DNA of 64,000 nt from Guadua angustifolia (GCA_036346375.1 CM070518.1:372001-436000), one strand, 5' to 3'; counted from the stretch's first letter, positions 11,071 to 22,935 are shown. Notes: generated by a model not told the origin, from the letters alone. Numbers and translations: made by a program.

Positions 11071-14000
11071 ATTGTCTTACAATGTTTGGGAGGGCAAAAC
11101 ATTGAATGGTACCCATGTAAGTGGTAGCTGTACTTCTATACTCCTCTAAGAACTAAATTGCACAGTGCAAAAAACCAGTATGGTTAGTACTAGTGTAGTG
11201 TGTGGTTGATCGACTAGATACTCCATTTTGACTCTTTTGCTTATGACCATATGACTCTTTTGCAGGGGCACGAGAATGGTTGTGACCCTCAAAGCCTCAA
11301 GTGTTGTTTGATCGAGCAAGAATCTTTTTGTGAAGTCTGGAAGCAAATGCAAATATGCAATATTTGTTACATTATCGCCAATTCTTCTAGTTTGTTGGCG
11401 GCATGTGTAATGTTTTGTAATCATGACAGTTATGCCCTTTGTGTACTACTCTTTTGGACATCCGGACCAATATGTTGGATCTGTTGGTAGCCAATTAACT
11501 AGAGCTAGCTAGATTGATTAGTGCACCTCTCGCTACTTAATGGAATCTTTTGTAATCATGACAATTTCTAATCTATATAATTACTTGATGTTACCTTATG
11601 GAGTATATGTTTTCATCCGGTGGTGGGCGCGCACACATGGGGCCACCATCCTGCAGACCATGGCGGCCCGGTTAATCCTCGAGCTAAGTACCCACTCCTT
11701 CCTTCTTTCATGAATGATTTGAATGCTACTAGTCTAGATTGAATAGACAATGGTTGTAGATTTTATTATGCCGTCCTATGTTCCCATTTTATTTGTGAGT
11801 AGAAAGGTTTGCTCATTTGTGTATTGTCATGTCTCGGATGCATCATCATCATCTGAGACCCTATTTAGGAATTTATTCTATGTTCAGAATCTACAAGAAC
11901 AATGGCTAGATCTTAAGTTAAATGCTGCATATTTTACGTAGCATTCTTTTCGGTATGGATCTTGCCTTCCAAAGCTTATTTTAAGGTGTTTATTTAATAT
12001 CTAATTGTGCTTTAATATTTTTTGTAGAGATTTTTCTTACAACCAACTATCGGGAGGATTCATGCGAGAATCTTATTTGGAGTCATTGGACATTGAAGTT
12101 GCATTTTCATTTCTAGTTATATGGTTGCAATGCCAAATTGCAAGCAAAAGGTTCTTTTCTTGTGAACTATTGGAAAAACTTTGTAGGAAGCTAGTGATAG
12201 ATAAGCATAAAATGTATAACTCAACTATAAATGTTTTAGCTACATCTATTCATTTTCCAAGTATCTTTGAGTGGGATGCATTTACGGCCTGACCTTTTAC
12301 GACATCAATGCACGATATTTTTCGATCGGTAGATGTTGTTCATGCAAATTGTTGTCAACCTATATCATTATTTTAGTCAATGATAATTTGAAAAGCGGCA
12401 TGTGTACAACTAAGTGAGATTTCCTCGTGCTTGGCAATGCAGAAATTTCAATTTATAGTCATCATTATTTTATTACATTAATCTGTGGTTGAGTGGTTCG
12501 GCACCCTTAGTTCTCAGATTGCTTAGTTGCCATGGGGCATTAGTTTACATTGCATTCTCTAGTATTATGAGAGTAATGAATTTGCCCGGCTCTTCCGCCG
12601 CCTCCCGGCCTCCCTCTGCTCTTAAATGTATTGACTTGTGCTACTCTTGGGTCTTGGCATGTGCGATTACATATTGTCATATATCACTATGATCTGATTA
12701 GTGCGGACAAGGGTTCAGTATGGAAAATCTATCAACTTTGGAGAACAGTGTGTAGTTAGCATGGACCCTTGTGCATTTCTTGTTGCATACGATTTTATCA
12801 AGAGATTCAGTTACGATGGATATAGCTATTTTAGCTATTATCACCCTGTTTTGGCTTCCATTTTATGTCCATAAGATCATAGAATAATGACAAAATAATA
12901 TTATCACCGGTTGAAGTGTTCCGGCGATTACTCGAACTTGCTAAGGAATTGAAGAAACCATTGTGTACGCGCCTTTGTTGATCTTCTTGAAATCTGAAGT
13001 AAGGCATGGATATTTGTTCTTTATTACCTTGTTATTTCAAAGATGCTTATCTAGTTATGTATGGAAGGTACAAATAGTATGTTTGCTTAAGTTGAAATTA
13101 TTATGTAGATTGTCCATGATATGGCATACGCCTATTTGTAAGTATGGTTTAGAAAATGTTCATTACTTATAGAACCAAAACCTCGAGAATCTCGCTCGTC
13201 TTAGGTAACAAATGTCGTCTTTGAGTATAGGTTCCACACTTCCATCAATTAATGTGAATGCCATGTTACTCATGTAGCTCCTCATCACTTCTCAAAAAAT
13301 AAGCATTACATAGTACATTTGTTGTGTCAACATTTTGTTTACGTGCAAGCAAACCGGATCTTTCCCAATGAGTGTGTTGTTGCATTGAATCTGGGACCTT
13401 GAAATGGTGTCCAGCCTTGCAAATTTATTTATGTTACTTTTTCGTTGTCGGGTTTCCTTATGGGCATGAAATCCACCAAGGCAAAGTAAATGCTAACATC
13501 GATAAGTAGGTTAATCCTATATTGTGACATTCTATCTTAGAACAATTTACCGATGAACTGCACTTGTATTTGTTATCGATACCCTTGGATAGAATTTTGT
13601 TAGAGCCAAACGCGACTTGGATGCATTACCAAAGTGGGACTATGTGTCTATTAACAGTCCACGTGGGTAGTCCAGATGCGACAATGAAAAGCATAACAAA
13701 GATTCAAATTCACAGGCAAATGCCACATCTAATGAATCCTTGAACCATCTAGCTAATATCCACGTTGTAAAATTTTAGCTATGATGCCCTTTGTCGATAT
13801 TTTTGTTAAAGAATATTTCTTGGCATTTATGTTTGATCACATTTTGCATAAAGTTCCTTGCTAGTTCTACTATGTTAAACAAATTCTAATAATCAAAATA
13901 TTTTGTCTCAACTATTATGCTATATAGTGTCTCTAAAGATCTAAACCGCCTTACAACAAGGAGTGACAATATTTTACGTATTTGTTTACTATTTCAACAT

Positions 14001-14660
14001 TCAACAACAATGTACCATGTTAAGCGGATATAGTTCGATTGTGCAACCTCTTTTAGATCTTAGTTTCTAAAAGGAATAATTGCCTATTACTATCTTCTTT
14101 GTTGTTTTGTTTAAACCGCTTAATTGGTCCATTGCCACTCACCACTGTGCATATTCCATCTGTCCAAAAGGACACCTTACTTCACATTCTCACATAGAAC
14201 AATCATGGATTGAGAAAATGCCTCTAATAATCTGCGGCTTTTTTTCTCGTGTTTTGAAGTATGTGGCTTCATCTGCTAGAAATGCGTAAAGCAGAACTTT
14301 ACGAGTTGAGTTACATGAATGCTACCAAGTTGTTTTCTTATCCTGGATCCAAAGTTAACCCTCAAGTCAAACCGGCTCGATCGTGTGGCCATCAAATTTG
14401 AACCTGTTCTTACGAATCCTGGTGCGTTCGCTTGAGAATATTGTCTCAGATACTCGATGCTTAATCTGATTTCTGCAGCTTGTATTCAATCTTTGTATTC
14501 CGAAGCTGACCGGATGTGATACCACCAATTGTAACACCCGGCGTGCATCTTTGTATCAAATAATGCTCATGAAGAGGTCTATTCTTCCACACTAAGCGGC
14601 GGTAGATTTTAGTTTTCCTTCCTTTGGTAAATGTTGGTTAACACTTGATTGAAACAGCGA
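11071..14660. other. Unassigned interior of CACTA-1 after TNP2
   Basis: This 3.6-kb AT-rich stretch has no similarity I can name. Open frames stay under 100 residues and look random. In En/Spm elements this part usually holds the TNPA gene, but no TNPA domain was recognised. A small GC-rich patch at 11620-11690 is the only change in composition. Confidence 0.35.
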
Positions 14661-14661
14661 G

Positions 14662-14781
14662 GATGGCTCTGGAGGCGAGACATCTGCGGATAATGGGAGG
14701 TGCTCACAAGCGGACATGATTCCTCCCATGGATCATGAGAAAGGCATTCTGGGTCTGGGACCTGCAGATATGAGGCTTTAG
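14662..14781 (+). pseudogene. Exon-like terminal segment near the CACTA-1 right end
   Basis: A run more GC-rich than its flanks begins after a good acceptor (TTGAAACAG at about 14659) and stays open for about 40 codons to a TAG at 14779-14781. It encodes a polar, acidic peptide with GETSADNG and GILGLGPADMRL. It ends about 600 bp before the element terminus, where the last exon of a TNPA-like or TNP2 transcript would lie. It could instead be a captured host exon. I do not recognise the family. Confidence 0.4.
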
Positions 14782-14987
14782 TTTGCAGGAAATTCAGATA
14801 TGAGGATAAACTTGTTTGGATTTTACTTGTGTATGAATGGTTGTATGAATCTTAATATAACTGGAATGGAATGAATTCTATTTGATATTCTTGAGTGATA
14901 ATGTGTGGATGTTTAATTAGTTGCGGTTTTATGATTGTTGATCTCGATTGAACATGTATGTATATATACACTTGTATAGATTCGTGT

Positions 14988-14991
<4 letters not shown>

Positions 14992-15052
<61 letters not shown>
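14992..15052. repeat. (TA)n microsatellite
   Basis: About 30 uninterrupted TA units lie in the 3' part of CACTA-1, between the exon-like segment and the subterminal repeats. Confidence 0.95.
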
Positions 15053-15058
<6 letters not shown>

Positions 15059-15119
15059 AAGATGAGTTTATTACGTTTGTTGATTTCAAAAACTAGTTAA
15101 AATGGAAAATTAATTTTAG

Positions 15120-15382
15120 CGTCACCACATCATCGCTTTTAAAAGCTTTGTCTGCATTAGAAAAGGTGTGCATCGGTAAAGATTTGTCTGCCGGTAAAAG
15201 TAGTAAATCAAAGGCAAACGGTCTATCGGTAAGAGTTGTGCTGTCGCTAAAAGCCTTTACCGGCGGGACTTACACCGCACTTTTTTTTCGTCGGTAAAGA
15301 TTTACCAAGCAGACATCTTGCCGCTATAGGTGGCTTTTAGCGATGCAGACAGCTGTCGGTATATTTAGGGCATGGTGTAGTG
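15120..15382. repeat. CACTA-1 right subterminal and terminal repeats
   Basis: Motifs of the type TCGGTAAAG, TGCCGGTAAAAG, TATCGGTAAGAG, TGTCGCTAAAAG and CTGTCGGTAT recur in both orientations every 25-45 bp and lead into the inverted CACTACACCA end. They mirror the left side. Confidence 0.8.
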
Positions 15383-15385
15383 AGA

Positions 15386-16405
15386 GCACCGGGCAGGAAC
15401 TTCCCCTCTTCATCTCTCTAGAGAACAAGGTGCTGATAACGTGTTAAGCGCTATTAGCCCATAGTAGACTATTGAGAGAGATTTGAGACAAAGCAAATGC
15501 TTCTCATTGATTCACCATTCTCATTAGTGTTTGATCACACACACACACACACAGATACACACACACAAGATTAGGGGTGTCTTTTGAGAGAAGACATTTC
15601 TCCTGAAAAAGTACTTTTTCACAATTGATCACATGATTTATTTTATAACACTCATCATTCTAACCTTTTCGGTTTGTTTTCCAGTTATGCATTCTAGATG
15701 GATAAAAAGTGGGTAAAAATGATTGCACTAGGTTATAAACATAAAAAGTTTTTTCAAATTTTGGTCGTACAAAAATGTAGCCCTGAAGATAGGTTTACTG
15801 CAGCATTTAGGTGGCCTAATTGTGTTAGATAAGCGTTGTTTTAAAAGATGATGCCTACATCATCAAAATCTAGATATTCCCGCCCATGGTCTTATATCGC
15901 ACACACCTGCCACTTCAGTTCCTCGCCTTGAGGCCTTACCACATGATGTGATTTTCTTTCTCATCGTTTTATGCTGACAGGATTGGCACAAACTTCTGTT
16001 CAATGATCAAGGCCATTCACTCATATTAATCTGGAAAAGATCAGCTGCAGCGACTAGGTTTTTGTTTGGTAGCCACCTGCCTCTTCGGTAGAACCAGTGT
16101 GCAATGTGTGGTAAGAGCTGACATTTCTTTTGGTGTTGACCTAGCTATTGAAGAATACCATATGCTGATAGATACATCCACACTGAAAACAACACCAAAA
16201 AAATAGAGCGCCTATTTTTTTTTCACTTCATTTGAGTAGATGATCTGTTTTAAGTGTTTCAGATTTCTGTTTAGCATGCATATTATTTTAAAAATCAATC
16301 TATTATCAGATGCTGGTTCTAAAACATTTGCATTTATATGGTTTGCTTTGTTTCACTGTCCATGTTCCTTCTTGTTGAGAGCATGTGAAAGTTGAATTGC
16401 GTTTT
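15386..16405. other. Flank between CACTA-1 and Gypsy-1, possible minus-strand Copia LTR and leader
   Basis: Read on the minus strand, 15442-15429 gives TGTTATCAGCACC-like sequence after an LTR-style CGCTTAACA end. This resembles the leader of some plant Copia elements. If so, an LTR would extend rightward from 15442, but no matching partner LTR is visible in the window. A (CA)n run with one interruption lies at 15535-15569. The remainder, to 16405, is AT-rich with no gene I can support. A short acceptor followed by an open stretch at about 15981-16060 is not convincing. Confidence 0.3.
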
Positions 16406-16851
16406 TGTAAAAGCCGAATTATATATAAGGAGTACACGGTAGGTTGGAATAAGTTATATATTTCCTACCGTATTTAGGGTATTTAAGGATTACACCATAA
16501 GTCATTGTCGAATATCTAAACATAGGATATGTGTACGTGAAGGATACGTGAAGGATATGTTCTAACGACATATAGAAGTTTTGGATATCACATATCCAAT
16601 TCTATAGGATAAGATATATGTGGAAAATATAATTTCATATTAGGAAGGACTCAATTACTTTCCCATTATGAGGAAACCAACTCGAGTACACCTGATATTC
16701 AGGAAAGTTTGGATATGCTGATCATGCGACGATGGACTCCTTATTGGCTACGATCTGGTATCCCAAACCGACTACAACTCGACTAGAGACAGAGCTACCC
16801 CGACTATATAAAGCCGGGAGTAGGGACTCTCAAGAGGAAGAGAGGGGGAGG

Positions 16852-18324
16852 TGTAAGATCGAGGATGAGCCTAGAGGGGGGGGTGAATAGGCTTTTCTAA
16901 ATTTTCTATCACTAAATTTCAACTTCAATGATTTCTAAGAACTAGTGACAATTTTAGCAAATTTAAATTCTCAATAATTCTAGTGATCACAAGATGATAT
17001 TTCTACACAAGAATATAAATGACTAAGCAAGTAGCATAATAGAATCAAATTTCTAGTATTGCACAAGAGTAAAAGACAAGCAAACCACAAAAGATGGACA
17101 AGAGAATTTTTCCCGTGGTCTCGGAGACTTGCCGGTCTCCCCTACTCCACGTTGAGGTAGCTTGAACTCCTTCAAGCCGGCTCCAACCGCTTGAGCCTTC
17201 CCCGATCACTAGCGATAGCTCTTCCCCGCTCCGGGTAGGCGAGCTTCGAGCCTTCACAACCGCCCGGGTCTTCACACAACCTCCTTTGTGAAGATCACCG
17301 GTGCCTCACGCCTCAAGCCGTCTAGGAGGCGGCAACCTCAAGAGTAACAAGCTTGACGCGGGCTTGAATCTCAAGAGTGCAATCAATATGGCTCACTAAT
17401 GCAATGCACTCAAATTTAGCTCTCCAACACTCAAGAATCAAGAATTCAATGCACAAGAGAGTGGAGAGTGTTTCTAGGGCTCAAGAGTATTCAATGGAGT
17501 CACCAACCAGCCCTACATACAGGTGGGGGGTATTTATAACCCCACCCCACACAAACTAGCCGTTATCTGCACTTCACCCTGATTTTGCGCCAAGGCAGTA
17601 GATTAGCCCTCTAGGGCAGAATCTCAAGACCATGTGATAACGACTATACTGGCGTAATAATCTGCGACCGACACGAGTTCTGGCGTTTTATATATATGTC
17701 AAGATTACGCCCATGGTGCGGTAGTACCGCATACCAATTAGGAAAAACAACAAAGATCGAAAAAGGCTACCGCCAACTATTGTGCGGTAGTACCGCATTC
17801 GCGGTACTACCGCTATAACCAAGCGGTAGTGCCGGCTGGGAGAGACCCGAAAACACACCTCTCTGGAAAATAGCTACCGCCAACTAAGGTGCGGTAGTAC
17901 AGAATCTTGATACTACCGCCCGATCCTGTGATAGTGCTTACCGAGGATTTTTCGTGAGATAATTTTTCTCTCGAAAACACAAATGCACAAATGAACTAAT
18001 GAGCCATATTTTTATGCACTTTCAAGTTTCAAAGACCCATATCAAGTCCCTCTTGATAGTACGGCTACTATCCTAATAATCCGATCTTTTTCCCAACTCC
18101 GAGATCGGTGAAAAGACTAGAAAATACATCTAAATTTTATACCTTCACTTCTTTAACTTCTTTTGCACGTACTCCTTCCATTTTAGCACTTGAAGCCATT
18201 CAACATCTTTCGAGGAAAACATTTATCCTGTTTCCAACTAACTTGCACAAACATCGTTAGTCTTTTTCGCGTGATTGTCATTAATTATCAAAACCATAAC
18301 CACATGGGGGCCTAGATGCTTTCA
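16852..18324 (-). mobile_element. Solo LTR of a SIRE/Maximus-like Copia element
   Basis: On the minus strand it begins TGAAAGCATCTAGGCCCCCA and ends CACCCCCCCCTCTAGG...CGATCTTACA. Both ends echo the LTR of the complete Copia element at 47154-56145 (TGAAAGACCATG at the start, CACCCCCCTCT...CGATCCTTCA at the end), so it belongs to a related family. The flanking 5-mers GGAGG and AGAGG match at four of five bases. Its interior carries repeated GCGGTAGTACCGC blocks (17710-17920). No internal region or second LTR is present, as expected after LTR-LTR recombination. Confidence 0.75.
17709..17925. repeat. GCGGTAGTACCGC palindromic repeat cluster
   Basis: Inside the solo LTR, variants of the palindrome GCGGTAGTACCGC (or its half) occur at least five times, alternating with GCTACCGCCAACTA. 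The second and third copies abut and can pair. Such clusters are frequent in grass repeats; no function is known to me. Confidence 0.7.
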
Positions 18325-18632
18325 AGAGGAGAGAGAGCTTTCAAGCAAGAAGACCTTTTGCGCACAGCACTTAGGAGCTAACAAGCTACGCTTCATCAAT
18401 CTCTAGCAATAGTTTAGCCATTTCCTATGGTCAATCCATATTGTAATTAGGGCTAGCCGACCGGTTTGTACTCTGTTCATTAATTCCATATATCATCCAT
18501 ATAGGAAGTGGGGTGTTACTCCGTCTGGAGGTCTGAACCTGTCTACATTGTGTGCCTTTGATTTTATGCTTGGCTCTGATAACCAAAGGTACCCGAAACT
18601 ATAAGTTTATTATCGATTTCTAACCTTCGACA

Positions 18633-18652
18633 GTTAGCACGCTAGGTAGAGG
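18633..18652 (+). other. Gypsy-1 primer-binding leader
   Basis: Immediately after the LTR end stands GTTAGCACGCTAGGTAGAGG, a decayed form of the leader GTTGGCGCGCCAGGTAGGGG common in grass Gypsy elements. Gypsy-2 has the same feature at 29883. A tRNA would prime minus-strand DNA synthesis here. Confidence 0.65.
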
Positions 18653-18679
18653 CCTTCAATAGTTTTTTGCAGATCAAAC

Positions 18680-19635
18680 ATGTCTTCAATGCACGCTCAC
18701 ATCGGATTCTTCGACAACTACCCATGCGACAATTTTTGCTTGGTCACCGCCATCGACCAAGCACATGCGATTAGGTTTGAGATTGCCTTCGGAACCATAC
18801 TCTATCGATGGGAGTCAGGCGGGGAGCTAGTGCGGGTTGGTTTCCCTAAATCTCGCTCTTAGGATCCATGCCGAGAGGTAGGTTTTGTCGGCTTTGACCC
18901 GATTGAGCCCAACGTCCTCATATGTGTCGATATGGAAAGCGAAAGCGATAGTGATGCCCGCAGCAGCTCAAACAGTAGCCGAGCAGATCGATGCGTGTTC
19001 ATGGTTGGAGCCAACAACGGTGCTACTACCGAAAGTTCTCAAGAGGAGAATCTAGCGGCAGACACCACAAGAGGTCAGGGACATGAGATCCCTTTGTATA
19101 TGCTTCAAGATCCTGTGTAATAAATGACGGCGGCAAATCGCAAGCATCAGTTTATGAACACCACAGATCATCGGCGAGATCTGGTAGCCGCGGTCGCAGC
19201 TAGGATCGCGGCCAACCTGTCGAGACTTCTTGACCTTGATGATCAAATGACGCCCCACCTGCGGGCACCAGAGACTCAGGGACAACAAACCCCTTAACAG
19301 CATGGCCACAAGCCAAGCCTCATCAAGAAGCACTCAGGTAAAATCAATCCCGTCGAGTGGCTGTAGATTTACACTATAGTCATGAGGGCTGCCAGAGGAA
19401 AGAGAAAGTGATGGCCAATTACCTACTCACCACCCTAGATGGTGCGGTGAGGTCTTGGTTGCTTGACCTTCCACCTCAATCGGTATCATCGTGAGCGGAG
19501 TTGCAAGCCTAGTTCATCACCAACTTTCAAGGCATGTATGAACGCCCCAAAATGCGTAGTGACTTGCATCAGGTGATACAAAAGCCAGATGAATCGTTGT
19601 GTGGCTTCATCCGACGCTTCAGCGACAAGCGCAAC
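18680..19635 (+). pseudogene. Gypsy-1 gag, first part
   Basis: The ATG at 18680 opens a frame of 60 codons, followed after a stop by an acidic Ser-rich stretch from 18932 (DSDARSSSNSSRAD). Downstream, at 19330-19635, is the Retrotrans_gag core: VMANYLLTTLDGAVRSWLL, FITNFQGMYERP and FIRRFSDKRN. Several in-frame stops interrupt it (for example near 19360 and 19494). Gag forms the virus-like particle in which reverse transcription occurs. The gene is cut at 19636 by an LTR-like insert and resumes at 20454. Confidence 0.8.
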
Positions 19636-20453
19636 TGATGAGGACATCCAACCTAAGGATACAACCGCTGCCCCTACTTCGTCTCTAACCGCTTCATCTT
19701 CATCGCCGAGAGGTCTTAATCCTGAAGCTTAGCCTTTCAAGCCTACGACAAAGGACCAGCACCTCAAGCACACACCCCAAGGATAGCCCACGCTCCAAGG
19801 AAGGCTCGTATGGAAGCCCAAGATGCCAAAAAGCCCGGTTCGGCCATCCAGCAGCATGTCAACTTCAAACGGGCGTAACTCGGGCTCCCAGACTCCAATT
19901 TCAGCGTGCGACCACCCGTTTGAAGCTTAGGAGATAAGCTTTCCAATGGATCTAGTCTCACCTCCAAATTCGCTCTAGATCAACAGGAAAACACTGAACA
20001 ATATCACGGGCCAAATCTGTCAGGTGCTGCGTCACTGTATTTTTGGGCCCATGGCCCATGTATGGTTAGGGTTGTGTGGTGGCCGACCCTAATTTGGGTG
20101 CCCCAAGTCTGGTCTCTACCCTATATAATGCTCCAGCCGTCGTACATTGTCGTTTAGGTTTTGTTGCGTGTGGTAGACCCCTTGTGCGTCCCCCCTCGTA
20201 TTCGCGTGTGTCGACTAGACCACCCGTGACGAGAGACATAACCTCACCCTTGTTTCTTTCAGATTATTGGATTGAAATTGATTTCACCTTGTTCTTGCTT
20301 GTTTTCGGTTTCAGCAGGTAAAGAATCGATCGGGTCTTGATTCGGTTGATCACCTCATGTGGTGACGTTGCGATTGCTTGGTTATTGATCTCGTGGTTAG
20401 TAGCCGAACCATCTACTCCGTACTACATCGAAACCGACGTATCGTTCTCATCA
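19636..20453. mobile_element. LTR-like insertion in Gypsy-1 gag
   Basis: An 818-bp segment starts TGATGAGGAC and ends GTTCTCATCA, giving TG...CA ends with a 7-bp inverted match. It contains a TATA-like CTATATAATGC (20122-20132) and no gag similarity, while gag text stands on both sides. This suits a solo LTR, possibly from a Reina-like chromovirus. The flanking 5-mers (GCAAC and GAAGA) do not match, so the boundaries or the class may be wrong. Confidence 0.5.
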
Positions 20454-21228
20454 GAAGATCGGGCCAACCCCCATGCGCATCAGCAACTCAATCCCTGACA
20501 TCTCAAATGAGGCGGTCATAGTGGCCTTCGAGTACGGTGTTAAGGATAGGGAGTTGAAAGGAAAGCTTTCCACTCGGAAAATCTGAACCATCAAGGATCT
20601 CTTCAAGTTGGCGGATAAATATGCCATACGCACTGAGGCTCGAGACCATATCGACGACCCCAAGTCTAGTGATGACAAGGCCGAGTCGTCTAAGTAGGGG
20701 GCGAGGAGGAACAAAAATCATGGGGAGAAACGCAAAGGTGACTCCACCGTGGCCACGGTCAAAAGGAGTGAGGCGTGCAACACTGGCGACAACAAGGATC
20801 GAAGCCGTGGGGGAGGCAAATACTGCCCAGTCCATCATACGGACAAACATGACTTCGACTAATGTTAGGTGATTAGCAAGAAGGTCCAGGAGAAGCTCAA
20901 GGCTGCCATCGTCGAGCGCGAAATCGAGCAGACCAGAGAGAAGCCCCTTGACTATGAGCCCGAGTATTGTGGGGCTGATCATAAGCTGGCACACATCTTC
21001 AGGGGATCTGCCACATATGAGTCCAAAAGGCAATACAAAGCAGTTGAAAGGGAGGTCAACCTGGTCAGGCTACCCCCAGATTCCTCAAGTGGTCAGAAGC
21101 GCCAGTCACCTTCGATCGATTGGATCACCCATTGTGATCCCACATCTGGGTTGGTACCCCGTGGTGGTCAAGCTCACCATAGTCAATGTTAAGGTCGCTC
21201 AAACCTTGATCGATGGAGGTAGTTCACT
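20454..21228 (+). pseudogene. Gypsy-1 gag end and protease start
   Basis: Similarity resumes with SIPDISNEAVIVAFEYGVKD and LFKLADKYAIRTEA. A basic linker and a zinc-knuckle-like CPVHHTDKHDFD (stop before the final Cys) follow at about 20826-20866. The spacer from 20869 is a 107-codon open frame. The segment ends at the aspartic protease active-site region, LIDGGSSL (21206-21230; D-G-G-S replaces the more common D-T/S-G). CACTA-3 interrupts at this point, right after the active-site motif. Confidence 0.8.
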
Positions 21229-21500
21229 CACTACAAGAAAAGTGATTATTTGTGACAAAAACGTCGTGACGTTGTCAACTTTTGTCATGCAAAATATATT
21301 TTCTATGACGACTTGTTTATGTTCATCATTAATTGTATCAGGCACCATCGTCCCATGTACTTTTGTGACGAAACATAAAATTTCGTCATGAAACCATAAT
21401 ACAAATCGTCATAGAAAATGAATGGTTGTTTGTCTTGGACTGACGTCAAACATATGTTTGTATTGTGACGATATGCTTTTTCGTCACGGAGGTATGGTCT
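21229..21500. repeat. CACTA-3 left subterminal repeats
   Basis: GTGACGAAA, TTTCGTCATG, CGTCATAGAAAAT and TTTTCGTCAC forms of one motif recur from the terminus to about 21490, matching the denser set at the right end. Confidence 0.75.
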
Positions 21501-21667
21501 ATCGAGAGGCTATATCTAAAAGCCCCCCTGACCGAGGTGGCCTTGTTGTCTGACTTGCCCTTATGGGCCTATATGTGGGTTACACCATGCACGCTGTCAG
21601 TTTTTGCTTATGTCCTTTCATGGTCAGCTGATTAGGGTTCAGGTCTGGATTGGTTGGTAGATGCATG

Positions 21668-22490
21668 TAGGGGTGAAAATGGGTCAGGTAATACCCGACC
21701 CGTATCCGTATCCAGGATAAATTTATCCGAAATTGTGGGTACAGGTTCGAGTATTTTTGGTTCAGGTACGGGTTCGGGTACTACCTAGATAATTTTTGTT
21801 CGGATACGGAATGGATACAGGATAGAATATACCCGATGAAAATGGGTCAGATACGGATACAAAGCGGATAATTTTAACCGAGTACCCTATGAACTGTTAC
21901 TCTGGCTCGCAGCCCACGGAGCCCATTTGGCCCATCTCCCCGAGTGGGCTTGCCATGGCTGAGTCCCCGCATTGCTCCAAAGACTCAGTAAATCCTCGCC
22001 CTCACTCATTCGGTGACCTAGATTTGGAGACATCCACACCGCCGCCCGTCGCCCCTCCACGCTGTGGCGCCCGCCTCGCACGTGCAGCGACGACCGATGT
22101 CTCACCTCGCTTCCCACCTCGGCCGAATCCGATGGTTTCTACCAGCTGACCGCCGCCATCGGAGGCCACGTTGCACCCTCCTCCCCCATCGCCTATAGAT
22201 AGCGCCTCGCTTCGGGACAGATGGCGGTAGGCGACGGCGACATGGAGAGGGACCTCGCCGCTAGGCTCCACCTCGTGCCCTCTCCCACCAATGTCGTCGG
22301 AGCAGGCGAGATCGTCTTCCACTCACCATAGGAGTTTTAGTCCTGGAATCACGAGTTTAACGAGTATTCGGAAGCTCGACTCGACTCGACTCGATTTGAA
22401 CTCGATTCGAGCTTGTTAAGTTAACGAGTTAAAGGAGCGAGCTAGCAAGTCTAACGAGCTGGTTAACGAGCTTAACCAGTTGAAAAAAAA
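21668..22490. other. hAT-like scraps around a GC-rich segment inside CACTA-3
   Basis: From 21668 the text TAGGGGTGAAAATGGGTC, followed by repeated ATACCCGACCC/ACGGGTTCGGGTA phrases, looks like the end and subterminal region of a plant hAT element. At 22340-22480 repeated CGACTCGACTCGA and GTTAACGAGCTT phrases look like a second hAT-type scrap. Between them (21889-22320) is a GC-rich, partly open region that I cannot assign. No transposase is seen and the hAT borders are not closed by a duplication I can find. Confidence 0.4.
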
Positions 22491-22495
22491 CGCTG

Positions 22496-22935
22496 TAACC
22501 CTAACTCCCTCAGTCCTAACCCTGCGTCGCCCACTCGCCCTGGCCCCCCGGCCCCGCCCCTCCCTCCGACGCGCCGCCTCCGCCCTGGCCCCCCGCCCCC
22601 GCCCCCGCCCCCGCCCCCGCCCCGACGCTTCGCCTCCCTCCCCTCCAACGCGGCGCCTCCCCGCACCCGTCCTGACGCTTCTCCCGACGGACTTCACCTC
22701 CGGCTCGAGCTCCTGCTCTACATCTGCCACCTCCCCTCCGGTCGGTTCGCCAAGCCGCTGCCCTCATCCTCCGCCGCGGCAACCCCGCCGCCTCCGCCCC
22801 CGCCCTACGCCGTCGCCCTTGCTCCTCGCCCCTCCTGGTCGAGCTCCAACGTCAGATCCGTGCTCCTCCCCTCCGGCTCCTCCCCTATGGCCATCCACCC
22901 ACCGGGCTCTTCCCCTCCGGTCGTCCCCAAGGTTA
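22496..22935 (+). pseudogene. CpG-rich first-exon-like block in CACTA-3
   Basis: A strongly GC-rich block with a CCCCGC minisatellite (about 22587-22625) ends at GTCCCCAAG|GTTAGC, a plausible splice donor, after which the DNA turns AT-rich and intron-like. The + frame from 22480 runs 169 codons of Pro/Arg/Ser-rich low complexity and is not recognisable. It may be the captured first exon and promoter end of a host gene, possibly the same one as the downstream kinase exons, or a leader like those of CACTA-1 and CACTA-2. Confidence 0.45.

Larger units (their letters stand above)
4938..15382 (+). mobile_element. CACTA-1: En/Spm-type CACTA transposon, 10.4 kb
   Basis: The left end reads CACTACACCACGTCCTAGAT and the right end, inverted, CACTACACCATGCCCTAAAT. 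The 3-bp duplication AGA is at 4935-4937 and 15383-15385. Subterminal DNA on both sides is crowded with GTC(G/T)GTAA and GTCTGTCGCTAA motifs, the type of repeat bound by the element's own TNPA-like protein. In order, the element holds a GC-rich leader (5200-5692), a 3-kb AT-rich intron-like stretch, a broken TNP2 transposase on the + strand, a further AT-rich stretch, and a short exon-like GC-rich piece near the right end. It is probably unable to move by itself because its transposase frame is broken and cut short. Confidence 0.93.
16406..18632 (+). repeat. Gypsy-1 5' LTR, split by a solo Copia LTR
   Basis: The LTR consists of 16406-16851 and about 18325-18632, roughly 750 bp in total, beginning TGTAAAAGCC and ending CCTTCGACA. 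A promoter TATA box (CTATATAAAG) lies at 16804-16813. The end is fixed by the primer-binding leader that follows immediately and by resemblance to the Gypsy-2 LTR end (CCTCGACA). The inner gap is a separate insertion. Confidence 0.6.

Noticed and set aside
14992..15052. (TA)n run as a possible replication origin or fragile site
   Set aside because: Nothing beyond the microsatellite supports a function.
19636..20453. DNA transposon with TGATGAG/CTCATCA ends
   Set aside because: The inverted match is only 7 bp, no transposase is present and no target duplication was found. TG...CA ends and a TATA-like box favour an LTR, as listed.
22416..22782. Arg/Gly-rich minus-strand ORFs in CACTA-3
   Set aside because: They lie over a CCCCGC minisatellite, have low-complexity products and show no domain.
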